A stretch of DNA of 64,000 nt from Alphaproteobacteria bacterium (GTDB taxonomy: Bacteria > Pseudomonadota > Alphaproteobacteria > UBA8366 > GCA-2717185), in assembly GCA_012103325.1 (NCBI GenBank), contig WLWY01000001.1, positions 930,001 through 994,000 on the forward strand, written 5' to 3'. Each line of letters starts with the position of its first letter. Position 1 is the first letter of the stretch. Under the pieces are notes generated by a model. The model saw only the letters and a list, made by a program, of their open reading frames with translations, had not been told where the DNA came from and did not search any database. A program made the translations under genes and the position numbers. This document shows, in pieces, positions 27,123 through 34,664 of the stretch.

Positions 27123-28019
27123 CTACGTCTTATCAAGGCGTCCCACCGCTGGAGCCGCAAGAATAAAATCCCGGAACAGGCGGACTTTCTGCAGCCGGCC
27201 CTTCGCCTTGGGCCAGGCAAGATGATAGCGCCGGCCGCTCGACACGCTGATCGGAAAGGGGGCGAGCAGACGGCCGGACTCGATGTCGGTCTCAACCGCA
27301 TGTGCCGGCGCGATCGCAATACCTTGTCCCTGAATAGCCGCTTCGATCGCTAAAGCAACATCGTCGAACACCGGGCCGGCGAAACCATAAGCCCCTTTGA
27401 ATTCAGCCGCGGCAAACCAATTGGCCCACGCGTCGGGATAAGCAGTTAGATGAAGCAAGGTTCCTTCGGCCAGCGCGTCGTGTGTTTGAGGAACATCCGT
27501 CGCCGGGCTGCACACCGGTATCAACCGTTCGCGCAGGATCTCAAGCGACTCGAGACTCGGCTCGCGCGCCGCCTCACTCAGAACTGCGATATCGATACCG
27601 TGCAATTCGGCTGTCGATGTTACATCCCGCAAATGTACTGAAAGCGCACGATGGGCACGCTGAAATTCGGCGAGGCGTCCTATCAGCCAGCGGCTCGCAA
27701 TCGCCGTGGCGCCGACAATCAGAACCGACTCGTCGGGACGGCGCATGATCCGCGCCGACGCCGATTCCAATATAGCGAGCGCATCCCGGACTTCCGCCGC
27801 ATACCGTTCGCCCGCAAACGTCAGGGCAATCCCGCGCCCGATCCGGCGAAACAGGGGCTGGCCGATATAGGATTCAAGGGTCGCGATCTGCCGGCTCACC
27901 GCACCTTGCGTAACGCCCAACTCCTCTGCCGCGCGGGTATAACTCAACAGACGGGCCGCGCACTCGAAGGCGCGGACGGCGTTAAGAGGCGTGCGGAATG
28001 GTCGGTCGGGCTGAGCCAT
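27123..28019 (-). CDS. LysR-family regulator, GcvA-like
   Basis: A 298-residue LysR protein of the GcvA subgroup, starting PLNAVRAFECAARLLSYTRAAEELGVTQGAVSRQI, with the effector domain from about residue 95. It sits just upstream of the CoA-transferase/CoA-lyase pair on the same strand (19 bp) and is divergent from ribH2. A perfect palindrome at 28029-28043 lies 10 bp before its start. I infer that it controls itself and either neighbour. Confidence 0.9.
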   Translation of the reverse strand: MAQPDRPFRTPLNAVRAFECAARLLSYTRAAEELGVTQGAVSRQIATLESYIGQPLFRRIGRGIALTFAGERYAAEVRDALAILESASARIMRRPDESVLIVGATAIASRWLIGRLAEFQRAHRALSVHLRDVTSTAELHGIDIAVLSEAAREPSLESLEILRERLIPVCSPATDVPQTHDALAEGTLLHLTAYPDAWANWFAAAEFKGAYGFAGPVFDDVALAIEAAIQGQGIAIAPAHAVETDIESGRLLAPFPISVSSGRRYHLAWPKAKGRLQKVRLFRDFILAAPAVGRLDKT

Positions 28020-28028
28020 TTACAATTC

Positions 28029-28043
28029 ATGAGATTTTCTCAT
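28029..28043. promoter_or_regulatory. candidate LysR operator
   Basis: ATGAGATTTTCTCAT, a perfect 15-bp palindrome of the T-N11-A kind bound by LysR proteins, in the 103-bp gap between the divergent lysR and ribH2 genes. Confidence 0.55.
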
Positions 28044-28122
28044 ATTATAACCGCCTATTCATCGTTTGTCGATTTCAGTCTCCGTCTGACAGACTGGCAT
28101 CGGATCAAACAGGAGGATTGCC

Positions 28123-28632
28123 ATGAGCCAACGCGACCAAGCCCAGAGCGCCAACGTCGAGCGCCTCGCCACAGGAATCGGCGCGGGCCGCATCGCGTTC
28201 GTGCAAGCGAACTGGCACAAGGAAATCGTCGATCAGGGACGGGAATCCTTCCTCGAAAGTTTCGAAACACAAGGCGGCGCGCGGGACAGCGTCGATGTCT
28301 TCGACGTACCGGGCAGCTACGAAATTCCGTTGCAGGCCAAGCTGCTGGCGAAATCCGGCGATTATGCCGCTATCGTTGCAGCCGGCTTCGTCGTCGATGG
28401 CGGCATCTACCGTCACGAGTTCGTGGCGCGTGCGGTCCTGAACGGATTGATGAAGGTACAGCTCGAGACCGAGATCCCGATCCTCTCGATGGTCCTGACA
28501 CCGCAACAATTCCATGGCCATAGTGAGCATGTCCGCTTCTTCCAAGAGCACTTCAAGATCAAGGGCGCGGAGGCAGCGAATGCTTTGGTGAACGTGCTGA
28601 AGGACCCCGTCCGCGCCAAAGCGAACGGCTAA
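28123..28632 (+). CDS. ribH2: 6,7-dimethyl-8-ribityllumazine synthase, type II (RibH2)
   Basis: A 169-residue lumazine synthase, penultimate enzyme of riboflavin synthesis. Visible are VPGSYEIPLQAK, GGIYRHEFVA with the catalytic His98, and SMVLTPQQFHGH. Sequence features fit the RibH2 type seen in rhizobia and Brucella, not the icosahedral RibH1, which normally sits in a ribD-ribE-ribH run; no other rib gene is here. The 103-bp leader is too short for a full FMN riboswitch and I see no conserved riboswitch core. AGGAGG-like sequence precedes the ATG. Confidence 0.92.
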   Translation: MSQRDQAQSANVERLATGIGAGRIAFVQANWHKEIVDQGRESFLESFETQGGARDSVDVFDVPGSYEIPLQAKLLAKSGDYAAIVAAGFVVDGGIYRHEFVARAVLNGLMKVQLETEIPILSMVLTPQQFHGHSEHVRFFQEHFKIKGAEAANALVNVLKDPVRAKANG

Positions 28633-28757
28633 ACCTCCAAGGCATCACTGTGCCGTCGCCTTAGTTTCGCCCCACAAACGACCCTGGATTGTCCTAGCCC
28701 TGCCGCTTTCGCACGGCTTTCTTTCAATCGGCAAGAAATGCGGATTGGGAGAATGTC

Positions 28758-30794
28758 ATGGTACGGATCGCGACACTCGTCGTTATCGCAACAGTCTTCG
28801 CGGCACCTGCCGCATGGAGTGCGCCAACACAGCCGGAGCGACGCAAACCGCCGGAAGCGGGCATAACATTCCGCAGCAATCAGCCGAATGCGCCCATGCA
28901 AACTGCACCGGCGTTGCACACCGATGTCGACATCGACGTTACCGGGATCATTGCCAAAACCCGCATTCGACAGACGTTCAAGAACCCGGAAGATGCCTGG
29001 GTCGAAGGTGTTTATGTCTTTCCCTTGCCGGAGAAAGCCGCCGTCGACGAGTTACGCATGCGCATCGGCGAGCGAATTATCGAAGGCGAGATCCGCGAAC
29101 GTAAAAAAGCAAAGGCGGCGTACGACGAAGCACGCCGCGCCGGAAAACAGACAAGTTTGATCGAACAGGAACGCGCGAACATCTTCACCGCTTCGATCGC
29201 CAATATCCCGCCGAAAGGCAATATCACAGTGGAGATCGGTTACCAGCAGCGCTTGCACTTTGCCGACGGGACGGTTTCGCTGCGCTTCCCCGCCGTCGTC
29301 GGACCCCGCTTCATTCCCGGCAACAGGGCCATCGCCGGCATCGGCGGTACGGGGTCGGCCGTTAATTCGGACCTCGTTCCCGATGCCGAACGGATTACGC
29401 CACCGGTTCGCCACCCGAGCCTCGGTCCCGCGAGCCCGCTCGCGATAACGGTTCGCCTCAATCCCGGCATGCCGATCGCCATGCTGCGCAGCCCCAGCCA
29501 TGCCATCGCTGCCGCCGCAAGGGAAGACAACCGGTACGACATCACGCTCAAAGGTGGCGATACGCCAGCCAATCGCGACTTCGTTCTCGATTGGCGCCCG
29601 GACACAGGCGATGCACCGTTCGCAGCATTGTTCAGCGAGGTCAAGAATGGCGAGACCTATCTGATGGCCATCGTGGCGCCGCCGGCCGGTAACATCCAGG
29701 ATCAACCCCGCATCCCGCGCGAGATTATCTTCATTATCGATACCTCGGGATCGATGCACGGGGCGTCGATTGTCCAGGCCCGCGCGGCACTGAAGTTTGC
29801 GTTGGATCGCATGCATCCGGACGACCGGTTCAATATCGTACGGTTTTCCAGCGCCGCCGATACGCTGTTCACCAATGCTAAGCCCGCCAGTTCAAGCCAT
29901 ATCCATCGGGCCAAGCGTTTTGTGCAAAACCTCAATGCGAACGGTGGCACCAATATCGCGTCCGCTCTGGACCTGGCACTCGACGGACGGATCGGCGGCG
30001 AGAGGTTGCGGCAGGTCGTCCTGATCACCGACGGCTCTGTTGGCAACGAGGCGGCCTTGTTCCGTCGTATACGCCGCGACATCGGTGACAGCCGTTTGTT
30101 CACCATTGGCATCGGCAGTGCTCCGAATAGCCATTTCATGCGCCGTTCCGCCGCGTTCGGCCGCGGCACCTTCACCCATATCGGCAGTACACGGGATGTA
30201 TCGCAGACCATGACAGCGCTGTTCGAGAAACTCGAACGCCCCGCCATGACGCAAATCGCCGCGACGTCCGACGGCACACCGCTCAGCGATCAGTGGCCGG
30301 CCATGCTTCCCGACCTGTACCATGGCGAACCGCTTGTCTTGACGGCGCGGCTTTCGAAGCCGGTGGACAACATCGCGCTCACCGGCAGCCGTGGCGGACA
30401 AGTCTGGTCGCGCTCCATTTATGCCAGTTCGGCACACCAGGGCAAAGGCATCGCCAAAATGTGGGCGCGCGACGGAATCGCTTCGGCTATGGACGAGCTG
30501 GTGCTTGGCGCTAACCTGGATGCCGTACGCGAGGCTGTGCTCGAACTCGCGCTCACCTATGGGCTGCTGAGCAAGTATACGAGCCTGATCAGCATCGACA
30601 AAACGCCGGTCCGACTGGACAGTGCAGCCTTGGAACGCCGCGCGGTGCCCGTCGAACTACCTGCTGGTTGGAATTACGCCGCGGTCTTCGGCGGACGAAC
30701 GGCGACACCGGCCGGTATCCACATTCTTACCGGCATCGCAGCACTGCTCTTAGGGGGGCTGCTGTTGCTGGCACGTCGGCGGCGTATGACATGA
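28758..30794 (+). CDS. proteobacterial sortase target protein (VIT and VWA domains)
   Basis: A 678-residue surface protein: signal peptide (1-21), VIT domain (about 45-170), VWA domain with an intact MIDAS start DTSGS (328-332), then a C-terminal sorting region with a hydrophobic helix and RRRR tail. This is the marine proteobacterial sortase target family. The cell-wall-type signal is atypical: the helix is preceded by GRTATPAG (from about 646), keeping TATPA but not the leading Leu-Pro of the usual LPxTAT. The next gene is its dedicated sortase, overlapping by 4 bp. Confidence 0.88.
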   Translation: MVRIATLVVIATVFAAPAAWSAPTQPERRKPPEAGITFRSNQPNAPMQTAPALHTDVDIDVTGIIAKTRIRQTFKNPEDAWVEGVYVFPLPEKAAVDELRMRIGERIIEGEIRERKKAKAAYDEARRAGKQTSLIEQERANIFTASIANIPPKGNITVEIGYQQRLHFADGTVSLRFPAVVGPRFIPGNRAIAGIGGTGSAVNSDLVPDAERITPPVRHPSLGPASPLAITVRLNPGMPIAMLRSPSHAIAAAAREDNRYDITLKGGDTPANRDFVLDWRPDTGDAPFAALFSEVKNGETYLMAIVAPPAGNIQDQPRIPREIIFIIDTSGSMHGASIVQARAALKFALDRMHPDDRFNIVRFSSAADTLFTNAKPASSSHIHRAKRFVQNLNANGGTNIASALDLALDGRIGGERLRQVVLITDGSVGNEAALFRRIRRDIGDSRLFTIGIGSAPNSHFMRRSAAFGRGTFTHIGSTRDVSQTMTALFEKLERPAMTQIAATSDGTPLSDQWPAMLPDLYHGEPLVLTARLSKPVDNIALTGSRGGQVWSRSIYASSAHQGKGIAKMWARDGIASAMDELVLGANLDAVREAVLELALTYGLLSKYTSLISIDKTPVRLDSAALERRAVPVELPAGWNYAAVFGGRTATPAGIHILTGIAALLLGGLLLLARRRRMT

Positions 30795-31414
30795 AGCGCC
30801 AAACCGTATTTACCAGCTGTGCCGTTGTGCTTCTCACGCTTGGCGTCTGGCAAATCGGCGCCGGCAGTTGGATCCACGCAAAGGCAGCACTGGCACAAGG
30901 TCTGCTCACCACGGCCTGGATCCGGATACAACAAGGGGCGGACTCCGCCCGCCCCTGGCCCTGGGCCGACACCTGGCCGGTGGCGCGCCTTCAGGTTCCG
31001 AGAGTCGAGGCGGACATGCTGGTCCTCGCGGGCGGAAGCGGGCGAACCCTGGCATTCGGACCCGGGCACATCGATGGCTCCGCCATGCCGGGCGGGGAGG
31101 GGATGTCCGTCGTCATCGGCCATCGCGACACGCATTTCCGCTTCCTGCGCGACCTGCTGCCGGGTGACCAAATTCGCATGACCGACCACGCCAGTAACAT
31201 TCACGAGTTCATAGTGCGGGAACGACACATCGTGCATATGAGCGACAATCGGCTGGCGATGGACGTGCCCGGCCTGGCGCTAGTGACCTGTTATCCATTC
31301 GATGCTGTCGATACAGGCGGCCCTCTGCGTTATGTCGTACTGGCGGAACCGGTATCGGACGATCCGCCGCTCAACACGATACCCGTGATCACGGCCGCGG
31401 CGCCTGCCAAATGA
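30791..31414 (+). CDS. class GN sortase
   Basis: A 207-residue Gram-negative sortase with an N-terminal membrane anchor (about 7-26). The catalytic triad is visible: H111 in VVIGHRDTHFRF, C167 in LALVTCYPF and R180 in GPLRYVV. It overlaps the VIT/VWA substrate gene by the ATGA at 30791-30794, so the two are translationally coupled. Its 3' end overlaps the convergent EamA gene by 85 bp, which is unusually long for opposing genes. Confidence 0.9.
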   Translation: MKRQTVFTSCAVVLLTLGVWQIGAGSWIHAKAALAQGLLTTAWIRIQQGADSARPWPWADTWPVARLQVPRVEADMLVLAGGSGRTLAFGPGHIDGSAMPGGEGMSVVIGHRDTHFRFLRDLLPGDQIRMTDHASNIHEFIVRERHIVHMSDNRLAMDVPGLALVTCYPFDAVDTGGPLRYVVLAEPVSDDPPLNTIPVITAAAPAK

Positions 31415-32247
31415 AAAAGATGCAAGGTTTCGCCGAGAAAGAATACCGATAGTCCTGCGGCGAAGACCGGCAGCATGTGCGCTGTAAGCGCGGCTCTGCT
31501 GGGGCCGATAAGTTCGATACCCCGATTGTAGCAAATATAGGCAATGATCGATGCGAACAGAGCGACATAGCCGACCGTCCAGATGGCGGTGGCGTTCAGC
31601 GGCATTGCGCGGACTGTGATCGTCTCCCAGGCGTAAAACGGCGCGGTCATCACGATGCCGATCCCCATCATGCCAGCCAGCATCGCGTTGGGATGCAGAT
31701 CCGGCGGCCGCCGCTTGACCAGCACCGAATAGAGACTCCACGCGACGACAGCCGCGATCATCCAAAGGTCGCCTGTCGTAAATTCGAGCTCGCCGATAAC
31801 GGAAATATCGGCGCGCGTGACGATGATCGCGATGCCAATCATCGACAAGACGATGCCGAGGCTCTGTCGAAATTGCAGCCGATCTCCCAAGATCGGAAGT
31901 GCCAATAGCGGCACCAAGGCCGGCGTTGCCGCATAGATCAGCGCCGCATTGATCGCCGTCGTCGTGTTCACCGCGATATACAGGAAGGTATGGAATATGA
32001 ACACGCCGAGCAGACCGAGGAGCGCCAGCAGCCGCCATTCCCGCCGCATCACAGGCCATTGGCGCCGAACCAGTGGAAACACAAACGGGAGGAAAATCGC
32101 GAAGGCGACGGTCCAGCGCCAGAACGACAAGCCAACGGGTGGCACCGCGGCACTCGCCGCACGCCCAAGCACGATGTTGCCGGCCCAGATAAGTGCAGCC
32201 ACCGCCATCAGCAGATAGGCGATCAGGTTTGGTGTGGTCGGACGCAT
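31330..32247 (-). CDS. EamA/DMT-family transporter
   Basis: A 305-residue polytopic protein with ten predicted helices in two EamA repeats (first repeat opening LMAVAALIWAGNIVLGR; second with GDLWMIAAVVAWSLYSVLVKR). Likely an exporter of small metabolites such as amino acids; substrate unknown. I start at ATG 32247 (MRPTTPN) rather than the upstream in-frame start at 32274. Its last 85 bp overlap the end of the sortase gene on the other strand. Confidence 0.88.
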   Translation of the reverse strand: MRPTTPNLIAYLLMAVAALIWAGNIVLGRAASAAVPPVGLSFWRWTVAFAIFLPFVFPLVRRQWPVMRREWRLLALLGLLGVFIFHTFLYIAVNTTTAINAALIYAATPALVPLLALPILGDRLQFRQSLGIVLSMIGIAIIVTRADISVIGELEFTTGDLWMIAAVVAWSLYSVLVKRRPPDLHPNAMLAGMMGIGIVMTAPFYAWETITVRAMPLNATAIWTVGYVALFASIIAYICYNRGIELIGPSRAALTAHMLPVFAAGLSVFFLGETLHLFHLAGAAAVITGIVLSGGSSDTGSASTT

Positions 32248-32304
32248 GGTCGCGCACGTTAGAGCAAATAACACAAACGCGCGCGACCGAAATGGAGAAG
32301 CGCT

Positions 32305-33888
32305 TTACTCCGCAGCAACGAGGTCGAGCGCCTGCCAAGCCGTGCGTGCCGCGTTTTTGCGTTTCAATGGCGTGTGCAGGAATCGATTGACAGCCGCCAG
32401 CGCGTCGCTGCGCCAAGGCGCGTCGGGCCGCGCCACTGCGAGTTCATCGGCAAGCGCCGTCAACACTTTCACCAGATGGCAGGAAACGATGTGTTCGGGC
32501 TGCGCATGATCGAACAGCGCGCGCTGCTGTTGCGCCAAGAACGCCGTACCGTCGCCGACCCGCCAACCGCCGACATCCTGATCGGGATCGACAAATCCTG
32601 CATTACGGCCGACGAAACAGCCCATCTGCAACAAACCGGCCGGCCATAAGTCGGGGAATTTCGTGCATTGGACACGCACCGCATTTGCGAACGTAAGCCC
32701 GTGGGTAAAGTCGAGCCAATTGACGTTGTCCGCGACTGCACCCTTGATGCGGTCTTGTTGCGGCAGATCGAAATACAGCATGTTCCAGCAATTTGCACCG
32801 AGTAGCGCATCGTAAAGGGCAAGCGGGTCGGCTGATGACTCAAGCGTCCGCGCCAGTACCTGGCGCACCGATTTTCCAATGAAATCTTGATGCGACACCG
32901 GCTTCGCACCGGCATCGTCCCAGGCGAGGCGTGCATCGCCATAGTGTCGAAACTCCGGTATCAAATCCTCGCGTCGGGCGAAGACCAGCATGCGGAGGAG
33001 GGCGAGCAACACCGGCTCCTGCACCGCCTCGCCGAGTCGTGCGATCAACTGCCCCGCCTTCAGAACATAGATCAGGGCGTGGCCGAAGGCCGCGTAGTGG
33101 GCCAGTGCAGCCCGCGTCAAAGCCTGCTCGAAATCCGCGTAACCGAGCCCATCGGCGAGACCGCCACGCAACAAGGCCATCGCCTTCGCCTCGTCCTCGG
33201 CTTCGATGGCAGCGACGAGACCGACCGCGTCGTAAGCCGCGACATCGTCGGAGAAGCGATATTCCGGCTCGCGCATCGTATCCCAACCGATATGAGCGAC
33301 GGGTTCGACGGCCGCGACGAGCCGTTCGGCATCATCGCCCGCTCTTGTTTCGCGCAGTTGCAGCCAATCGGGCGCTGCGGCGAAGGCATGGGTCATGCCG
33401 AATTCCATGCGGTTGAAACCGTGCCACACGGCCTCGCGCACCGCGTCGAGCGGATCGCCACCCGCCTGTTCCACACGGGCGACAAGCCGCGCCAACCTGT
33501 CGTACTGATCCTTGTCCATTGCGTCGCGGATTTCGCCGAGCGCCGCGGCAATCCGTTCGGCGCCCGGCGGATCGGTGAAGTCGAGCAACACGTCGTCACC
33601 GTCGATCGTCACCGGGTAGCGCCGCAACATATCGCCGCCGACCATGGTTTCGCCGGACTCGAGATCGAATTTCCAATTGTGCCAGTTACAGGTCAGTACG
33701 CAGCCTTCCGTCAGCGTGCCCTGGCTCAGCGGATAACCTTCATGCGGGCAGCGATTGTTGCAGGCGAAAACGCCCTTCGGCCCATGGAATAGAGCCACTT
33801 GTTTGTCACCGTGCTTGATCAGCAGCCGGCCCTTGGATTGTAGTTCGGAAAGCGAGGCGACGCAGTGTGACTGGGAAGTTTGGGTCAT
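32305..33888 (-). CDS. Rieske [2Fe-2S] protein with a large unrecognised C-terminal domain
   Basis: A 527-residue protein. Residues 8-100 form a Rieske domain with both ligand pairs, C47-x-H49 in RCPHEG and C67-x2-H70 in TCNWHNWKF. Residues 110-527 are mostly helical and contain recurrent His-rich segments (AALAHYAAFGHALIY, NVNWLDFTHGLTFANAV), but I do not see the 2-His-1-carboxylate pattern of ring-hydroxylating oxygenases. Questin-oxidase-like (DUF4243) similarity is possible. The ATG at 33888 has GAGGA upstream. It is divergent from a Cys-rich regulator across two matching operators. Confidence 0.75.
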   Translation of the reverse strand: MTQTSQSHCVASLSELQSKGRLLIKHGDKQVALFHGPKGVFACNNRCPHEGYPLSQGTLTEGCVLTCNWHNWKFDLESGETMVGGDMLRRYPVTIDGDDVLLDFTDPPGAERIAAALGEIRDAMDKDQYDRLARLVARVEQAGGDPLDAVREAVWHGFNRMEFGMTHAFAAAPDWLQLRETRAGDDAERLVAAVEPVAHIGWDTMREPEYRFSDDVAAYDAVGLVAAIEAEDEAKAMALLRGGLADGLGYADFEQALTRAALAHYAAFGHALIYVLKAGQLIARLGEAVQEPVLLALLRMLVFARREDLIPEFRHYGDARLAWDDAGAKPVSHQDFIGKSVRQVLARTLESSADPLALYDALLGANCWNMLYFDLPQQDRIKGAVADNVNWLDFTHGLTFANAVRVQCTKFPDLWPAGLLQMGCFVGRNAGFVDPDQDVGGWRVGDGTAFLAQQQRALFDHAQPEHIVSCHLVKVLTALADELAVARPDAPWRSDALAAVNRFLHTPLKRKNAARTAWQALDLVAAE

Positions 33889-33906
33889 CGGTCCATCCTC
33901 TATTAC

Positions 33907-33922
33907 TAAAGTATTTACTTTA
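33907..33922. promoter_or_regulatory. regulator operator, site 1
   Basis: TAAAGTATTTACTTTA, arms TAAAGTA/TACTTTA with a 2-bp centre, in the gap between the Rieske gene and the SufR-like gene. A further ACTTTATAAAGT palindrome overlaps it at 33917-33928. Confidence 0.65.
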
Positions 33923-33951
33923 TAAAGTGATATCGGTGGCACTTGATAATG

Positions 33952-33967
33952 TAAAGTGTTTTCTTTA
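33952..33967. promoter_or_regulatory. regulator operator, site 2
   Basis: TAAAGTGTTTTCTTTA, a second copy of the same motif (12-13 of 16 positions shared) exactly 45 bp from site 1 and 10 bp before the regulator start, fitting autorepression. Confidence 0.65.
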
Positions 33968-33977
33968 GAAAGATCGC

Positions 33978-34628
33978 ATGAGCAAAATCGCACCGCGGCG
34001 GCGGCATAGCGCGACCCGCCGCACAATCCAGCATCTCCTCAAGCAGCACGGCCCTCAGGACGCGGGCGCGCTCGCCAGCGAATTGGGTATCTCCGCAATG
34101 GCCGTGCGCCAGCACCTTTATGCCTTGCGCGAGGAAGGGCTTATCGATTTCGATGAGGAATCGCGCCCAGTCGGCCGCCCGGCGAAACTGTGGCGTCTGA
34201 CAGCAGCGGCGAACGCGCTGTTTCCGAACGGCCACGCTGACCTCATCGTTGAGCTTATCCAATCGACAAAGACGGCCTTTGGACCGGACGGCATGGACCG
34301 GCTGATCGAAGTCCGGGCAGAGCACCAGATTACCGCTTACCGTCAGCAGGTCGATAACACGAAAACGCTACGGAACCGCTTGCAGCGTCTCGCCAAAATC
34401 CGCACAGAAGAAGGCTATATGGCGACCGTGGAGAAAGACGACAACGGCGCGTACATGCTGATCGAAAATCACTGCCCGATCTGCACGGCGGCGGCGGCAT
34501 GCACCGGCATCTGCGCCGCCGAACTCTCCGTCTTTCAGGCGGTGCTTGGTCCGGACGTCACGGTCGAGCGAACCGATCACATCCTCGCCGGCGCAAGACG
34601 GTGCGCATACAGAATCGTCGCGCCGTGA
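33978..34628 (+). CDS. SufR-like cysteine-rich transcriptional regulator
   Basis: A 216-residue protein with an N-terminal winged HTH (about 14-75: ALASELGISAMAVRQHLYALREEGLI, then GRPAKLWRLT) and a C-terminal sensor with C166, C169, C175, C179 and C209. The order EN-x-PIC...C...C and late GARRCAYRI matches the SufR-type family, which holds an Fe-S cluster, though the cysteine spacing here is denser than in SufR. It is divergent from a Rieske protein gene, so it probably tunes that gene to Fe-S or redox status. Confidence 0.82.
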   Translation: MSKIAPRRRHSATRRTIQHLLKQHGPQDAGALASELGISAMAVRQHLYALREEGLIDFDEESRPVGRPAKLWRLTAAANALFPNGHADLIVELIQSTKTAFGPDGMDRLIEVRAEHQITAYRQQVDNTKTLRNRLQRLAKIRTEEGYMATVEKDDNGAYMLIENHCPICTAAAACTGICAAELSVFQAVLGPDVTVERTDHILAGARRCAYRIVAP

Positions 34629-34653
34629 ATCGCATTTCGGCAACGACTTCCTA

Positions 34654-34659
34654 TATAAT
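34654..34659 (+). promoter_or_regulatory. -10 element of uvrB, possible leaderless start
   Basis: A perfect TATAAT ends 5 bp before the uvrB ATG at 34665. Transcription would begin at or next to the ATG, and no Shine-Dalgarno sequence is present, so the mRNA may be leaderless. No convincing -35 is visible. Confidence 0.45.
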
Positions 34660-34664
34660 GACCT

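Noticed and set aside
28020..28122. FMN riboswitch upstream of ribH2
   Set aside because: The gap is only 103 bp, shared with the lysR promoter, and lacks a multi-stem core.
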